From an uncultured Bartonella sp. (lineage in GTDB: Bacteria; Pseudomonadota; Alphaproteobacteria; Rhizobiales; Rhizobiaceae), in NCBI RefSeq assembly GCF_945285465.1, contig NZ_CALYQK010000001.1, forward strand, positions 61,694-125,693: a stretch of 64,000 nt of DNA, given 5' to 3'. Positions 1 to 10,495 of the stretch are shown here, one piece after another (the first letter of the stretch is position 1; every line of letters starts with the position of its first letter). The position numbers were made by a program, and so were the translations under genes. A model generated the notes under the pieces. The model had not been told where the DNA came from. It worked only from the letters and a program-made list of their open reading frames with translations, and did no database searches.

Positions 1-2
1 TC

Positions 3-488
3 GAGACGGCACAAGCGTTGAGACTTGCAGCCGATTTGGCCACTTCTGACGATTTGGTCTGCGGGCTACAGTTGGGATATGCGGACCTATTCAATTCGTG
101 CCGCATTAATCGTCGTCAATTAGACGCATTATCTTATATCCGCTTGCAAACCAGATTGGCTGCATCAGAAGCTAATATTGAAGCCTATGATGGCGCATGG
201 CCCTATATCAAGGACCTTGAGGGCTATCGGGCGGAATGCCAACATGCCAGAGATCTGGGGTTTGCCGGAAAAAGCTGTATCCATCCAACACAAATAACAA
301 CAGCAAACGAAGTTTTTTCACCAACATCAGAAGAAATAGAAAATGCAAAGGCGATTGTTGAAAAAGCAAAAGAAGCAGAAAAATCCGGTCTTGGGGCAAG
401 TTCGGTCAATGACCAGATGATTGACGAACCATTTATTCAAGCCGCCTATCAGACATTGGAATGGGCAAAACAAATTTCAGATAATTAA
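3..488 (+). CDS. HpcH/HpaI aldolase / CitE-like CoA lyase, C-terminal part (5' end outside window)
   Basis: This is the C-terminal part of a citrate-lyase-beta-like (CitE/HpcH/HpaI) enzyme, a TIM-barrel family that cleaves or forms CoA-thioester C-C bonds such as malyl-CoA or citramalyl-CoA. The open frame runs to the left edge, and the track's TTG start at 18 is internal because the reading continues upstream as ETAQALRLA. Family hallmarks are the barrel strand CGLQLGYADL and the late segment GFAGKSCIHPTQI, followed by the usual C-terminal helical arm. A CaiB-type CoA-transferase follows 50 bases downstream on the same strand, so the two probably act in one organic-acid degradation pathway in which the transferase activates the acid and the lyase cleaves it. 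The substrate cannot be told from this fragment. Confidence 0.85.
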   Translation, partial: ETAQALRLAADLATSDDLVCGLQLGYADLFNSCRINRRQLDALSYIRLQTRLAASEANIEAYDGAWPYIKDLEGYRAECQHARDLGFAGKSCIHPTQITTANEVFSPTSEEIENAKAIVEKAKEAEKSGLGASSVNDQMIDEPFIQAAYQTLEWAKQISDN

Positions 489-538
489 CATTTCAAGCAA
501 ACGTTCTCATCAAATTGTACAATTCAAAGGTAATTCAG

Positions 539-1786
539 ATGACCAGTCTTCATCAAAAAGATTATAAAAAAATCGCTAAAGGTGTCCTCGACGATGTTCG
601 TGTCATAGATTTATCGCGACTATTTGCCGGCAATGTTCTGACACAAACCTTGGCCGATTTTGGCGCTGACGTTATCAAGGTCGAACCACCAACAGGTGAT
701 ACATTACGTAACTGGAAAACAGAAAACATTGAGACACACTGGAAAATATATTCACGAAACAAAAAAAGCGTGTGTCTCAATTTACGCGATCGGCGAGCAA
801 TCGATATTGTTCTAAAGCTCGTAGAAAACGCGCAAATTCTGGTCGAAAGTTTTCGTCCAGGCGTACTTGAGAATATGGGGCTTGCACCGGAAAAACTGCA
901 TAAGATCAATCCTGCGCTGATTATTGTACGCATTTCCGGCTGGGGGCAAACCGGCCCCTATTCGCAAAGGCCGGGCTTTGGCACACTGATTGAAGGTATT
1001 TCAGGTTTTGCATCAATGAACGGTTTCGAGGATCGCGAGCCGGTTCTGCCGCCGATGTACCTTGCTGACGGTATTGCCGGTCTTACCGGTGCAAGCGCCA
1101 CATTAATTGCCTTACGCAATGTCGAACATAACCATGGCAAAGGCCAAGTAATAGATTTACCTTTGCTTGACCCGTTATTCACCATATTGGGGCCCCACGC
1201 AGCCCATTACCAATTAACCGGCAAAGTCAAAAAGCGAACCGGAAGCCGCTCGTCAAATTCTGCACCACGCAATGTTTATCGTTGTAAAGACGGAAAATAT
1301 GTCTGCCTGTCGGGTTCGGTACAAAAAATGGCAGAGCGCCTTTTCACCGCAATTGGCCGCCCTGACATGATAACATCTCCCAAATTCAGCACCAATGCGG
1401 CACGACTGAAAAATGTTGAAGAACTTGATAAAATCATTGGTGATTTTATTGGCCGACATGACCTGAACGACAATCTTGCGTTTTTTGAAAAACACCAAAT
1501 TACCGTCGGGCCGATTTATGACATATCGCAAATTGTCGAGGACGAACATTTTATTTCACGCGAAATTATTGCCGAATATCCCGATAAAGATATGAAAACA
1601 ATTCCTATGCATGGAATCGCCGCACGTCTTACCGAAACACCGGGAAGCATCGCCACACCGGCACCAACGCTGGGAGCAGATAGTGAAGCTGTTCTTGCTA
1701 CAGTAGGAATTAATAAACAAGCTTACGAAACACTCGTGCAAGACGGCATCGTCATTGCTGGCAATGGCAAAAAACTAGAGAAGTAA
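539..1786 (+). CDS. Family III CoA-transferase (CaiB/BaiF)
   Basis: The protein is a class III CoA-transferase, which moves CoA between carboxylic acids through an aspartyl-CoA intermediate. It shows the N-terminal family block [30 protein letters not shown] and GDTLR, and the expected catalytic Asp in LADGIAG near residue 175. I place the start at ATG 539, giving 415 residues, because AAGG lies about 12 bases upstream; the track's TTG at 515 is less likely. The gene follows a CitE-like lyase on the same strand, which suggests a two-gene acid-CoA module (citramalate, itaconate or malate type, by inference only). Its 3' end overlaps the convergent ttcA by 12 bases. Confidence 0.85.
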   Translation: MTSLHQKDYKKIAKGVLDDVRVIDLSRLFAGNVLTQTLADFGADVIKVEPPTGDTLRNWKTENIETHWKIYSRNKKSVCLNLRDRRAIDIVLKLVENAQILVESFRPGVLENMGLAPEKLHKINPALIIVRISGWGQTGPYSQRPGFGTLIEGISGFASMNGFEDREPVLPPMYLADGIAGLTGASATLIALRNVEHNHGKGQVIDLPLLDPLFTILGPHAAHYQLTGKVKKRTGSRSSNSAPRNVYRCKDGKYVCLSGSVQKMAERLFTAIGRPDMITSPKFSTNAARLKNVEELDKIIGDFIGRHDLNDNLAFFEKHQITVGPIYDISQIVEDEHFISREIIAEYPDKDMKTIPMHGIAARLTETPGSIATPAPTLGADSEAVLATVGINKQAYETLVQDGIVIAGNGKKLEK

Positions 1787-2614
1787 CTCGCCAAAATTAA
1801 AAAGCTTGTTATCCAATAAATGGCTCGGACGGACATTGGCTAAAGCACGTATCATCGTGTCTTTTCGCCCGGGCATTTTCTTTTCGATCTCATTTAACAT
1901 TGTTTTCATTGCATTGCGCTGTAGACCGTCCTGACTGCCACAAAGATTGCATGGGATAATAGGAAACTGCATAACTTCGGAAAATTTTTCCAGATCTTCT
2001 TCGGCGGCATAAACAAGTGGCCGCAACACCATAAGATCGCCTTCGTCATTAATCAGTTTTCCAGGCATTGCCGCCAGTCGCCCACCATGAAAAAGATTCA
2101 TGAAAAATGTTTCCAGAACATCATCACGATGATGGCCGAGAACCAGTGCCGAACATCCTTCCTCGCGCGCTATGCGATAGAGATTTCCGCGCCTTAACCT
2201 TGAACAAAGCGAGCAATAGGTTTGGCTATTGTCCAGTTTTTCGGTAACCACCGAATAGGTATCTTGGTATTCTATGCGAAAAGGTATGTCATAACGCCTG
2301 AAAAAATCCGGCAAAATATTTTTTGGAAAACCAGGCTGGCCTTGATCGAGATTACATGCCAATAATTCGACCGGCAAGAGGCCCCGCCACTTCAATTCGA
2401 GAAGAAGTGCTAAAAGACCATATGAATCTTTGCCCCCCGACATAGCGACAAGCCACTTCCCATTCGGCACAATCATCGAAAAATCGTCGATCGCCTGACG
2501 CATATGCCGCAATAGCCGTTTGCGCAATTTATTAAATTCGACCGTTGAAGGAATATTCCGAAACAGCGGATGGCAACCATCAGCACCGGCATCACTACTG
2601 CTCACCCCATCCAT
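1775..2614 (-). CDS. ttcA: tRNA 2-thiocytidine(32) synthetase TtcA
   Basis: TtcA inserts sulfur at cytidine 32 of certain tRNAs using ATP and an iron-sulfur cluster. The PP-loop SGGKDS (residues 59-64) binds ATP. Two CxxC pairs, YCSLC (C135/C138) and PCNLC (C223/C226), match the cluster and catalytic cysteines of the family. The length of 279 residues is normal. The gene lies between a convergent CoA-transferase, with a 12-base overlap of 3' ends, and rpsD, whose terminator lies just upstream; ttcA is therefore probably transcribed on its own. Confidence 0.93.
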   Translation of the reverse strand: MDGVSSSDAGADGCHPLFRNIPSTVEFNKLRKRLLRHMRQAIDDFSMIVPNGKWLVAMSGGKDSYGLLALLLELKWRGLLPVELLACNLDQGQPGFPKNILPDFFRRYDIPFRIEYQDTYSVVTEKLDNSQTYCSLCSRLRRGNLYRIAREEGCSALVLGHHRDDVLETFFMNLFHGGRLAAMPGKLINDEGDLMVLRPLVYAAEEDLEKFSEVMQFPIIPCNLCGSQDGLQRNAMKTMLNEIEKKMPGRKDTMIRALANVRPSHLLDNKLFNFGELLL

Positions 2615-2640
2615 CTACGTTTCCTTCAGCAAAATTTAAC

Positions 2641-2675
2641 TGTCAAAACAAAAACAGGGAGCTTATAGCTCCCTG
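2641..2675 (-). terminator. Rho-independent terminator of rpsD
   Basis: Read on the minus strand, a perfect 9-bp stem (CAGGGAGCT / AGCTCCCTG) with a 3-base loop is followed by TTTTTGTTTTG. It starts 26 bases past the rpsD stop codon. Confidence 0.9.
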
Positions 2676-2700
2676 CTCATTTCTGTCCGTCGATTCACAA

Positions 2701-3318
2701 TTAACGCGAATAAAATTCGACGACCAGATTTGGTTCCATCTGGACAGCATATGGTACATCGGCAAATGCCGGAACGCGTGTATAGGTTGCTTTCATTTTA
2801 TTGTGATCGACATCGATATAATCCGGCACGTCACGTTCTGCCAATTGGGTAGCTTCAATAACAAGCGCCAGTTGTTTGGATTTTTCACGAACTTCAATAA
2901 CGTCACCGGGCTTGCAACGATATGACTGGATATTCGTACGACGACCATTCACATTGATGTGGCCATGATTGATAAATTGGCGCGCAGCAAAAATCGTCGG
3001 AACAAATTTTGCGCGATAAACAATGGCATCAAGCCGTGATTCAAGAAGACCGATCAGGTTTTCACCGGTATCACCACGACGGCGACCGGCCTCTTCATAA
3101 ATACGGTGAAATTGCTTTTCCGAAATATCGCCATAAAAACCTTTCAGCTTCTGTTTGGCGCGCAATTGTGTGCCAAAATCCGAAAGCTTGCCCTTACGAC
3201 GTTGGCCATGCTGGCCCGGGCCATATTCACGACGGTTTACCGGAGATTTCGGACGACCCCAGATGTTTTCACCCATACGGCGGTCAATTTTATATTTCGT
3301 AGTTTCGCGCTTGCTCAT
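2701..3318 (-). CDS. rpsD: 30S ribosomal protein S4
   Basis: S4 binds 16S rRNA early in small-subunit assembly. The 205-residue protein has the expected N-terminal region with [18 protein letters not shown] and a C-terminal S4 RNA-binding domain ([31 protein letters not shown]). The start [22 protein letters not shown] is typical of alphaproteobacterial S4. It is a stand-alone rpsD, as in Rhizobiales, rather than part of the alpha operon, and it is closed by a strong intrinsic terminator. Confidence 0.98.
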   Translation of the reverse strand: MSKRETTKYKIDRRMGENIWGRPKSPVNRREYGPGQHGQRRKGKLSDFGTQLRAKQKLKGFYGDISEKQFHRIYEEAGRRRGDTGENLIGLLESRLDAIVYRAKFVPTIFAARQFINHGHINVNGRRTNIQSYRCKPGDVIEVREKSKQLALVIEATQLAERDVPDYIDVDHNKMKATYTRVPAFADVPYAVQMEPNLVVEFYSR

Positions 3319-3770
3319 CGCATTTCCTTTAATCTAGAATCGGGACGAAATTATCTCTCGTCTCAGGGAAACGCGCCCTCCTCTGCCCATAAAAAACACG
3401 GACTGACAGGACAAATCGCGCACGCTTTGCACAAATGTCCACGGGACACGTCGGTTATAGTTTTATCGTCAACCGAAAAAACTTCTGAGTATCTTTAGTA
3501 AACTTGTCTGATGAAGTCAAGTGAACTCGGCATTTTTTGACGATGTCGACCATTGCCTGAATTAATTTTTAGACCAAGTCAATTTTTCTGCAAAACGCGT
3601 TATGTTTGAAGACAGAAAATTTTCTTGCGCTTTCTTCGCACTTTGGCACCAACGCCATTATTGCCCTAAATTTAAGCCTATTCGGCTCATTTCTTCTTAT
3701 TATTTCGGCAATATTTACAGATCGCCATTTTAACAATTGGCAAGCCACCATTATTCGGTTTGAGAAAATT
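3319..3770. other. Intergenic region upstream of rpsD
   Basis: About 450 bases separate rpsD from murI, both on the minus strand, so the rpsD promoter should lie here. The 60-residue minus-strand ORF at 3569-3751 has no recognisable family, signal or strong ribosome site. I see no RNA gene or clear repeat. Confidence 0.4.
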
Positions 3771-4577
3771 TTATAGCGGGCTAAAACGACTAAGTTTCAG
3801 ACCAAAACCGTGCAGAAGACGGTTTGTCGCATAATCGTTACGGCCAGAAGTAAAATGCGCCAGATCAAGATGTTCGGTAAGTGATTGAATTTTTTCAGCG
3901 TCGGGCAACAATGACAAAGCCCGTTTGGCAACAGCTTCCGCCGGATCTATCCAGTCAACCGGCCATTCAGCATATTTACGAAATAAATTGACCAAAAACG
4001 GATAATGGGTACAAGCAAGCACGACGATGTCAGTATGGTTGCCATTCTTTTCAACAAAACACGGTGCTATTTCTTTTTTTAATTCCGCACAATCAACCGG
4101 TTTTCTTCGCAAGTAGTCTTCGGCAAAGCCGGCAAGTTTGGCACTTCCGACCAGTCTTACGTGGCATTTGGAAGCAAATGAAGAAATAAGGTCGCGCGTA
4201 TACGCACGTTTAACCGTCCCCGGTGTTGCCAGAACCGAGATTAATTTCGACCGCGTTTGCTCGGCGGCCGGTTTAATTGCCGGCACCGTGCCGATAAATG
4301 GTATATCGGGATAGGCACGACGCAAATCTTTCAACACCAATGTTGAAGCGGTATTGCAGGCAAGAACGCAAAGCAGTGGTTTATAACGGCACAAAAGCTG
4401 TTCAAAAAGCGTGATAATATGTGCTTTCAATGCATCTTCCTGCCATGCACCGTAAGGAAAAGCCGCGTCATCTGCAACATAAATGAATTTCCGATCGGGT
4501 ATAAAAATACGTGTCTCACGTAACACGGTAAGTCCGCCGATACCACTATCAAAAAATAATATAGGCTTTTCATTCAT
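3771..4577 (-). CDS. murI: Glutamate racemase
   Basis: MurI converts L-glutamate to D-glutamate for peptidoglycan. The protein carries [14 protein letters not shown] at its N-terminus, the first catalytic cysteine in LACNTAS and the second in LACTHYP, all in the expected order. I prefer ATG 4577 (268 residues, [12 protein letters not shown]) over the track's GTG at 4592, because it begins 4 bases past the trmJ stop and gives the usual family N-terminus. It is the second gene of a trmJ-murI unit. It is followed by a long spacer before rpsD. Confidence 0.94.
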   Translation of the reverse strand: MNEKPILFFDSGIGGLTVLRETRIFIPDRKFIYVADDAAFPYGAWQEDALKAHIITLFEQLLCRYKPLLCVLACNTASTLVLKDLRRAYPDIPFIGTVPAIKPAAEQTRSKLISVLATPGTVKRAYTRDLISSFASKCHVRLVGSAKLAGFAEDYLRRKPVDCAELKKEIAPCFVEKNGNHTDIVVLACTHYPFLVNLFRKYAEWPVDWIDPAEAVAKRALSLLPDAEKIQSLTEHLDLAHFTSGRNDYATNRLLHGFGLKLSRFSPL

Positions 4578-4581
4578 TATT

Positions 4582-5409
4582 CTAACTATCACTTTTCATC
4601 CGTTTACGATGTTTTGGAGACCCCGCACCACGAGGAAGTTTCGGCGAAAAATGGTCAAGCGAGGAAACAACCCCACGCAACAGGCGCACTTCCGGTTCGC
4701 TAAAAGCCGCGCGGGTAAGCACAGAACGCAAATTTTCAACCATAATTTCCCTTCGTTCTTTAGGGCGAAAATAACCTCGTATATCCAGGGCTTCTTCAAG
4801 CTGATTGAAAAGGCCAAAGAGAGTAGCCTTATGCGCAGGCTCCATTTCGTCCTGACGAAAAGCTGTATCTGTTTGCCGATCAAGACCCGACTTCATCCAC
4901 TCATAAGACATAAGCAGAACTGCCTGAGCAATATTGAGCGATGAAAAAGCAGGATTTACAGGAAATGTCACAATTTCGTCTGTTAAACTTATTTCTTCGT
5001 TGTTGAGCCCCCATCGTTCCCTGCCAAAAAGAACGGCACAGCGCTCATGCTTATATTCTCTTTGACGCAGTATTCGAGCTGCTTCGACAGCGCTACGCAC
5101 CGGTTTAAATCCGTCACGTTCACGAGCTGTCGTCGCAAAGATATAATTCATATCACCAATTGCTTCACGCAAAGAGGGGAAAACCCGTGTATTGTTAATA
5201 ATGTGATCGGCTTTGCTTGCCGTAGCTATTGCTTTTTCATTGGGAAATTCCTCGCGCGGATTGACCAACCGCAATTCGGAAAGTCCGAAATTGGCCATTG
5301 CACGGGCGACCATTCCAATATTTTCCGGCAATTGCGGTTCTACCAACACAATAACCGGACCACCCGTCATATTCTGTCTTTTTCTATCTGTACCAGCCAT
5401 CATATTCAC
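4582..5409 (-). CDS. trmJ: TrmJ-type tRNA/rRNA ribose 2'-O-methyltransferase
   Basis: This SPOUT-superfamily methyltransferase belongs to TrmH group 1, whose best known member methylates the ribose at position 32 of tRNA with S-adenosylmethionine. The N-terminal [22 protein letters not shown] is the first family block. [26 protein letters not shown] and [14 protein letters not shown] form the knotted SAM site. The remaining C-terminal residues are a helical extension typical of TrmJ. Several start codons are possible near the N-terminus (M1, M3, M4 and M14); the first is used here. The gene leads directly into murI. Confidence 0.88.
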   Translation of the reverse strand: MNMMAGTDRKRQNMTGGPVIVLVEPQLPENIGMVARAMANFGLSELRLVNPREEFPNEKAIATASKADHIINNTRVFPSLREAIGDMNYIFATTARERDGFKPVRSAVEAARILRQREYKHERCAVLFGRERWGLNNEEISLTDEIVTFPVNPAFSSLNIAQAVLLMSYEWMKSGLDRQTDTAFRQDEMEPAHKATLFGLFNQLEEALDIRGYFRPKERREIMVENLRSVLTRAAFSEPEVRLLRGVVSSLDHFSPKLPRGAGSPKHRKRMKSDS

Positions 5410-6241
5410 TCAAAAATTTTGATATCTTTTAGAACCTCTTCCAGAAAACCTCAACAAAACATTATTTTTAATAGCCAAAAGAACGTGAAATTGCCTTTTT
5501 CGTGCCTAATTGCCGTCATTTTTGCGATTGATAAAACTCTTGCAACAGGTGCTAAAAAGGAAAACGTCAAAATGAATATTGAAATGAGAACCACAATTAC
5601 CTTGATGGCTATGGCTGTTATCACGACAATCATGGTATTGTGCGCTAATCTGACAATGAGTAATGTATTAGCCGCCTTGTAATTTTTTTAATGTTAATGA
5701 GTATTTTTATTATTTTGTAATATGAAATTATTTATTATTATAAAATAGTTATCAATTTTGATAACATCAATAATATTATATAATTAATATATATTTATAA
5801 AAATTATTTTATAAATATATATGAAAACGCTTTTTCAATTTAAACATTATATTACGTTAATTGATTTTATTTCAAAAAATAAAATCAATAAAATGACTAT
5901 TCATCATAATTCTGGTTCGTATTGCCTGTTTAAAATCACGATTTCACCAACTGCCATGCCTTTTTATTCACTTTAAAACCTGTAGCGGTAAAAAACGTCA
6001 TATCAAGTCAAACTTTTGCGAGTGTGCGAGAAATACCGTGCAATCTGAACTATCACTGGTTATGCTTTTTAGAATTCGTGATAAATTGAGGGTTTAGATC
6101 TTTCTTTTAACAGCTTATATCAATAACAAACATTGCAACAACAAACTTTTAATTAAATAAAAATATGCCTTATAAGCAAGCTCGGCACGCGAAATTGCCA
6201 GGAAAGCGTTAGGATATCTGGAAATAGAAAAAGTTAGGAAT
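5410..6241. other. Long AT-rich intergenic region between divergent trmJ and map
   Basis: Some 830 bases separate the divergent trmJ and map genes. The part from about 5685 to 5900 is extremely AT-rich, with runs of TAT and ATA and no open frame. The only coding candidate is the 36-codon ORF at 5572-5682. Promoters for both flanking genes must be here, but no single one stands out. Confidence 0.4.
5572..5682 (+). CDS. Possible small single-span membrane peptide (36 aa)
   Basis: A 36-codon ORF begins ATG at 5572, with AAGGA about 10 bases upstream. Its peptide has a short polar head (MNIEMRTT) followed by one hydrophobic segment (ITLMAMAVITTIMVLCANLT), resembling a small inner-membrane peptide. 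The track shows only the longer read-through frame 5047-5682, which is mostly shadow of trmJ. No family is recognised. It could be chance in AT-rich DNA, although the ribosome site and the membrane pattern together raise the odds. Confidence 0.35.
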   Translation: MNIEMRTTITLMAMAVITTIMVLCANLTMSNVLAAL

Positions 6242-7069
6242 ATGGTTAGTTACGTCAATTATAAAAATGCACCAATCAAATATACCGGACAGATTCGTAT
6301 TTATGACGAAGATGCTTTCGTCCAGATGCGAAAAATCGGGCGCCTTGCTGCAGAATGTCTGGATGCTTTGGTTGATATTATAAAACCCGGGATAACAACA
6401 CAGGAAATAGACGACTTTGTTTTCGCCTTTGGTGCTGATCGCGGTGCTTTGCCTGCCGACCTTAATTATCGTGGCTATAATAAATCCTGCTGCACCTCTA
6501 TCAATCACGTTGTTTGTCATGGCATTCCGGAAAACCGGCAGCTTCATACTGGTGATATCGTCAATGTCGATGTGACATTCATTTTGAACGGCTGGCATGG
6601 TGATACCAGCCGCATGTATCCTGTCGGTTCAATCAAACGTGCTTCCGAACGCCTGCTTGAGGTAACCCATGAATGTTTGATGCTTGGCATTGCCGCGGTA
6701 AAACCGGGTGCCACAGTTGGTGATATCGGCGCAGCAATTCAGCGTTATGCCGAATCAGAACGCTGCTCTGTCGTGCGCGATTTTTGCGGCCATGGCGTTG
6801 GCCAGATATTTCATGACGCACCAAACATTCTGCATTATGGCAGTCCAGGCGAAGGGCCACAATTGCGCGAAGGGATGATTTTTACAATCGAGCCGATGAT
6901 TAATCTGGGCAAAGCAGGTGTAAAAATACTCAATGACGGCTGGACAGCGGTTACAAGAGATCGCTCATTGTCGGCCCAATATGAACACACACTGGGGGTG
7001 ACTAATGACGGGTGCGAGGTTTTTACACTCTCTTCTAACAACACCTTTTATGTTCCAATGAGTTCGTAA
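6242..7069 (+). CDS. map: Methionine aminopeptidase type I
   Basis: MAP removes the initiator methionine from new proteins, using two metal ions. All five ligands are present: D110 (NVDVT), D121 (GDTSR), H184 (GHGVG), E217 (IEPM) and E248 (YEHT). The catalytic H93 lies in VCHGIP. The length of 275 is typical of the alphaproteobacterial form, with a short N-terminal extension. radC follows after 20 bases, the same map-radC arrangement seen in related Rhizobiales. Confidence 0.96.
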   Translation: MVSYVNYKNAPIKYTGQIRIYDEDAFVQMRKIGRLAAECLDALVDIIKPGITTQEIDDFVFAFGADRGALPADLNYRGYNKSCCTSINHVVCHGIPENRQLHTGDIVNVDVTFILNGWHGDTSRMYPVGSIKRASERLLEVTHECLMLGIAAVKPGATVGDIGAAIQRYAESERCSVVRDFCGHGVGQIFHDAPNILHYGSPGEGPQLREGMIFTIEPMINLGKAGVKILNDGWTAVTRDRSLSAQYEHTLGVTNDGCEVFTLSSNNTFYVPMSS

Positions 7070-7089
7070 AAGAAAGTGCAGCAGGTGTC

Positions 7090-7896
7090 ATGACTCAAAA
7101 TTCGGATAAAAGCGGATTTGCTGAAAAGTCGTTGCCCACCTTGACACCGGAGGCTCCACTGTCTCCAAGCCCTGAAGATAAAGGAAAAAAAAGAAAACAG
7201 GCTGTTACAAAAAAATATGATGAATCATTACGTTATAAAGGGCACAGGGAGCGCTTGAGAAATCGCTATTTTGAAACAAATGGCATCGGATTTGCCGATT
7301 ACGAATATCTCGAGCTATTATTATTCCGTTCCATTCCGCGCGCCGACACGAAGCAATTGGCAAAAGCCCTGCTCGCCCGTTTTGGCAGTCTTGCCGATGT
7401 ACTTGGTGCAGATATCCATTTACTGCAAGAGGTTGCCGGATGCGGGCCATCTGTCGCCCGGGATTTAAAAATTATTGCTGGCGTCAGCGAGCGCGTGAGC
7501 CGCGCCGAATTGCGCAAGCGCGATATTTTTTCTTCCTGGGATAAAGTGATTGCCTATTGCAAAGCCGCATTGGCACATGAAACACGCGAGCAATTTCGTG
7601 TTCTTTTTCTTGACAAAAAAAATGGCCTGATAGCCGATGAAGTTCAGCAGATCGGTACCGTCGATCACACACCTGTTTATCCGCGAGAGGTTGTAAGACG
7701 GGCGTTGGAGCTATCGGCATCGGCACTTATTCTTGTTCACAACCATCCATCTGGTGACCCCACACCGTCACGCGCCGACATTTCTATGACACATACCCTC
7801 AAAGACGTTGCCGGCGCTTTGGGCATTGTCATCCACGACCACATTATTGTTGCGCGAAACGGCCATATCAGCTTCCGCGCAAAGAAACTTCTTTAA
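7090..7896 (+). CDS. radC: RadC family JAB/MPN+ domain protein
   Basis: The protein has an N-terminal helix-hairpin-helix part (residues 45-130, with [12 protein letters not shown] and [13 protein letters not shown]) and a C-terminal JAB/MPN+ metalloprotease-fold domain. The metal site [14 protein letters not shown] begins at H217. Despite the name, the RadC role in DNA repair is not firmly established. The first 45 residues are proline- and lysine-rich and probably disordered. The gene is likely cotranscribed with map. Confidence 0.92.
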   Translation: MTQNSDKSGFAEKSLPTLTPEAPLSPSPEDKGKKRKQAVTKKYDESLRYKGHRERLRNRYFETNGIGFADYEYLELLLFRSIPRADTKQLAKALLARFGSLADVLGADIHLLQEVAGCGPSVARDLKIIAGVSERVSRAELRKRDIFSSWDKVIAYCKAALAHETREQFRVLFLDKKNGLIADEVQQIGTVDHTPVYPREVVRRALELSASALILVHNHPSGDPTPSRADISMTHTLKDVAGALGIVIHDHIIVARNGHISFRAKKLL

Positions 7897-7982
7897 AAAA
7901 ACATGCCACTAAAAGTTCTCCAGCTTCTGTAAGTCGCATCAACCTTTGTCAAGGGCAATAAAATTCGACTTAATTATCCAGA

Positions 7983-8195
7983 CTATTCATCAAGGTCGAT
8001 TTCAAGAATTGCCATCGAAAAATTATATGACAACTCACCTTCGTCTTCGTCACGATAAATCACACCAAGAAATTCATCGTCAAGATAGACTTCACAAGAG
8101 TCATTTTTGCGCGGTCTGGGTTTTACCTTCAGTAACTGGTTTTGAAATACGCGCTTAAAGTAGCCATCAAGCTTCTTGATTTCATCAGGCTTCAC
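7983..8195 (-). CDS. DUF3126 family protein
   Basis: This 70-residue acidic protein (KLDGYFKRVFQNQLLKVKPR, then a beta-rich part ending in EDEGELSYNFSMAILEIDLDE) matches DUF3126, a small family conserved in Rhizobiales and of unknown function. It lies alone between radC (convergent) and cysE on the minus strand. There is no signal or membrane segment, so it is presumably cytoplasmic. Confidence 0.85.
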   Translation of the reverse strand: MKPDEIKKLDGYFKRVFQNQLLKVKPRPRKNDSCEVYLDDEFLGVIYRDEDEGELSYNFSMAILEIDLDE

Positions 8196-8283
8196 AGCGA
8201 TCTCCTCAAAATTGCAATGCTAAAAGTTGATAAGGCAAATAAGACACACATACCCCCGTGTAAAGGAATTATATGATATTATT

Positions 8284-9132
8284 TTATTCATGAATTAACT
8301 GATCCATAGACAATGCCGGTTCTTTATCTTCGGTCCTTCCGACCACCTTTGCAGGCACACCGGCAACGGTAGTATATGCCCCAACTGGTTTCAGGACAAC
8401 CGAACAGGCAGCAATTTTAGCGCAGTTCCCGATAACAATATTACCCAGAATCTTGGCGCCTGCACCAATAAGCACACCGTGACCAATTTTCGGGTGTCTG
8501 TCGCCTGATTCTTTACCGGTGCCTCCTAATGTAACATCTTGCAATATTGAAACATCATCACCAATGACTGCCGTTTCACCAATAACGAGCCCTGTCGCGT
8601 GATCAAGGAAAATACCTTTGCCAATTTTAGCGGCGGGGTGAATATCTGTCTGAAAAACAGATGACGAACGACCTTGAAGAAACAATGCCAGATCGCGACG
8701 CCCTTTCAACCACAAACTATGAGCAAAACGGTGGGTCTGTATCGCCAGAAAACCTTTAAGGTAAAGCACGGGTTCCATAAACCGGTTACAAGCCGGATCA
8801 CGGTGAAACACCGCCGATATATCCTTGGCTATTGTTTCTTCCAAATGCTCGATTGCGCTGATTTCTCCACAAAATATCTGATACAAAGTTTGTTCGTTGA
8901 TTTCACGTGTCCAAAGTCGTGCTGCCACACGTCCGGCGATCATATTGCGCAAACTTTCATGAGTTAAGATCGCACCACGTAAAAAAGCATCCAGAGCAGG
9001 ATCCTTATCCAAAGCAGATTTTGCTTCTTGTCTGATAGTATTGAAAAGTGCGACAGGGTCAATCATTTCCCCCATTTGTTCACAGCAACGCAATATTTTC
9101 CCCTCCGAATTCGACGCAGCTCTACTCATCAA
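8284..9132 (-). CDS. cysE: Serine O-acetyltransferase
   Basis: CysE acetylates serine, the first step of cysteine synthesis. The N-terminal half is the all-helical CysE domain. The C-terminal half is a left-handed beta-helix of hexapeptide repeats (IHPAAKIGKGIFLDHATGLVIGE), with the catalytic H in LDHATG and GGTGKESGDRHPKIG as the active-site loop. It is the last gene of a DUF192-hydrolase-cysE run. Its start overlaps the hydrolase stop by 4 bases, implying translational coupling. Confidence 0.95.
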   Translation of the reverse strand: MMSRAASNSEGKILRCCEQMGEMIDPVALFNTIRQEAKSALDKDPALDAFLRGAILTHESLRNMIAGRVAARLWTREINEQTLYQIFCGEISAIEHLEETIAKDISAVFHRDPACNRFMEPVLYLKGFLAIQTHRFAHSLWLKGRRDLALFLQGRSSSVFQTDIHPAAKIGKGIFLDHATGLVIGETAVIGDDVSILQDVTLGGTGKESGDRHPKIGHGVLIGAGAKILGNIVIGNCAKIAACSVVLKPVGAYTTVAGVPAKVVGRTEDKEPALSMDQLIHE

Positions 9133-9902
9133 GCAATTGGGTGGCGCGCTAAAAAATTGATAACACCTTTTTTATAGACCGGATCGCCAACGGCCAACAT
9201 ATGGTCGCGATTTGGAATAATAAGCACTTCGCCACGCGGCAAAAGGGCGGCAAGCGGCTCTGCTTCCCCCGATATTTCATCCAACGATCCGACAGCCACC
9301 AACGCCGGTTGTTTAATTGAATGAACTTCAGCTGCTGTCAATTCCTGTTTGGACGTTATAACACAGGCTGCCAGTGCTTTTCTATCGCTTTTGGTTCGGT
9401 CGGCAAATGTTCTAAACATCAAACCACGTTTGTTGGTGATCGTTGACACATCATCGGCAAGAAGAGCTTCAGCGACCGGTTCCCAATTTCCTGCACCGGT
9501 TATCATACCAATGCCGAGTCCGCCAAATATAGCGCTATTGACATAGTCCGGATTAAGAATGCTCATATAGGCAGTTATTCTTGCCCCCATCGAATAACCC
9601 ATGACTTGCGCCTTTTTTATGCCCAAATGGTCAAGAAGGGCAACAGCATCGCCTGCCATAGCTTGAGGTGTATAAACTGCCGGATCATCACTTTTATCCG
9701 AAAGTCCATGACCCCGGTTATCAATAGCAATAACCCTATATCCTGCCTCGTTCAAAACATGAAACCAGCCTGGTGCATACCAATTAACATAAGAGGAAGA
9801 AGCAAAACCATGAATTAATAGAACGGGATCACCCTCGCCTTCTTCCCGATAAGCAAGTCTAAAACCATCGTGATTGAAATATTGAACGTCTTCTGCACTC
9901 AT
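9129..9902 (-). CDS. Alpha/beta hydrolase
   Basis: A 257-residue alpha/beta-fold hydrolase. The oxyanion region is LLIHGFASSSYVNW, the nucleophile elbow GYSMGA carries the catalytic serine, an acid is likely in GSLDEISG, and the histidine is in NRDHMLAVG. There is no signal peptide. The substrate is unknown; the fold covers esterases, haloperoxidase-like enzymes and epoxide hydrolases. It sits between the DUF192 gene (2-base gap) and cysE (4-base overlap), an arrangement conserved in relatives but not informative about substrate. Confidence 0.88.
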   Translation of the reverse strand: MSAEDVQYFNHDGFRLAYREEGEGDPVLLIHGFASSSYVNWYAPGWFHVLNEAGYRVIAIDNRGHGLSDKSDDPAVYTPQAMAGDAVALLDHLGIKKAQVMGYSMGARITAYMSILNPDYVNSAIFGGLGIGMITGAGNWEPVAEALLADDVSTITNKRGLMFRTFADRTKSDRKALAACVITSKQELTAAEVHSIKQPALVAVGSLDEISGEAEPLAALLPRGEVLIIPNRDHMLAVGDPVYKKGVINFLARHPIA

Positions 9903-9904
9903 CT

Positions 9905-10384
9905 TTAATCCATTTTACATTCGCCACATATGACCGGATGAATGACCCTTTGGCCAATTCCGATAGCGTTTTTTTCAACCTCACCCGCGTTTAATTCAAT
10001 TGTAAAGGCTGCCGGCTCATGTGACGAGACAATTTCTGTTGAGTAAGGTGTTGTGTTTTTCGCAATCGAAACAATTATGCCCTTTTCATTAAGAAAAATC
10101 ATATCAAGCGGCAATGGTGTATTGGCCATCCACATTGTTATAATGTGCTCATCGGCAAAAATAAACAACATCGCTCGATTTTTCGGAAAATCCGTGCGAT
10201 ACATTAGTCCTTTTTCCGATTGCTCGCGTGTCTGCGCAATCTCGACATCATAGGCTACTTTTCCTGTCTGTGTCATAATGGTCAACGCAAACTCGTCAAC
10301 CGGCAGATGCATTGGCTGCTTTGCTGCAGCATCACCGCCGAAAATAATCAATAGACATAAAAGCCCGAAAAATAATTTCCGCAT
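9905..10384 (-). CDS. Exported DUF192 family protein
   Basis: The DUF192 family contains small secreted or periplasmic proteins of unsettled function. The segment REQSEKGLMYRTDFPKNRAMLFIF and the later WMANTPLPLDMIFLNEKGIIVSI are diagnostic. I place the start at ATG 10384, giving 159 residues with a clean signal peptide (MRKLFFGLLCLLIIFGGDAAA). The track's TTG at 10411 would put nine extra residues in front of it. It heads the run with the hydrolase and cysE. Confidence 0.88.
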   Translation of the reverse strand: MRKLFFGLLCLLIIFGGDAAAKQPMHLPVDEFALTIMTQTGKVAYDVEIAQTREQSEKGLMYRTDFPKNRAMLFIFADEHIITMWMANTPLPLDMIFLNEKGIIVSIAKNTTPYSTEIVSSHEPAAFTIELNAGEVEKNAIGIGQRVIHPVICGECKMD

Positions 10385-10495
10385 AAATGTGGTACCGTTA
10401 AAAAGTCGCAACGATCACCCCGAAAAAAGCAGCACCAAACATGCCACTGACTCCTTCCAACTGACCGTTCGGTTCTCGTCGAAGTGATCGTTTAT

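Noticed and set aside
3569-3751. 60-residue minus-strand ORF upstream of rpsD
   Set aside because: No family pattern or ribosome site; it is likely chance in non-coding DNA.
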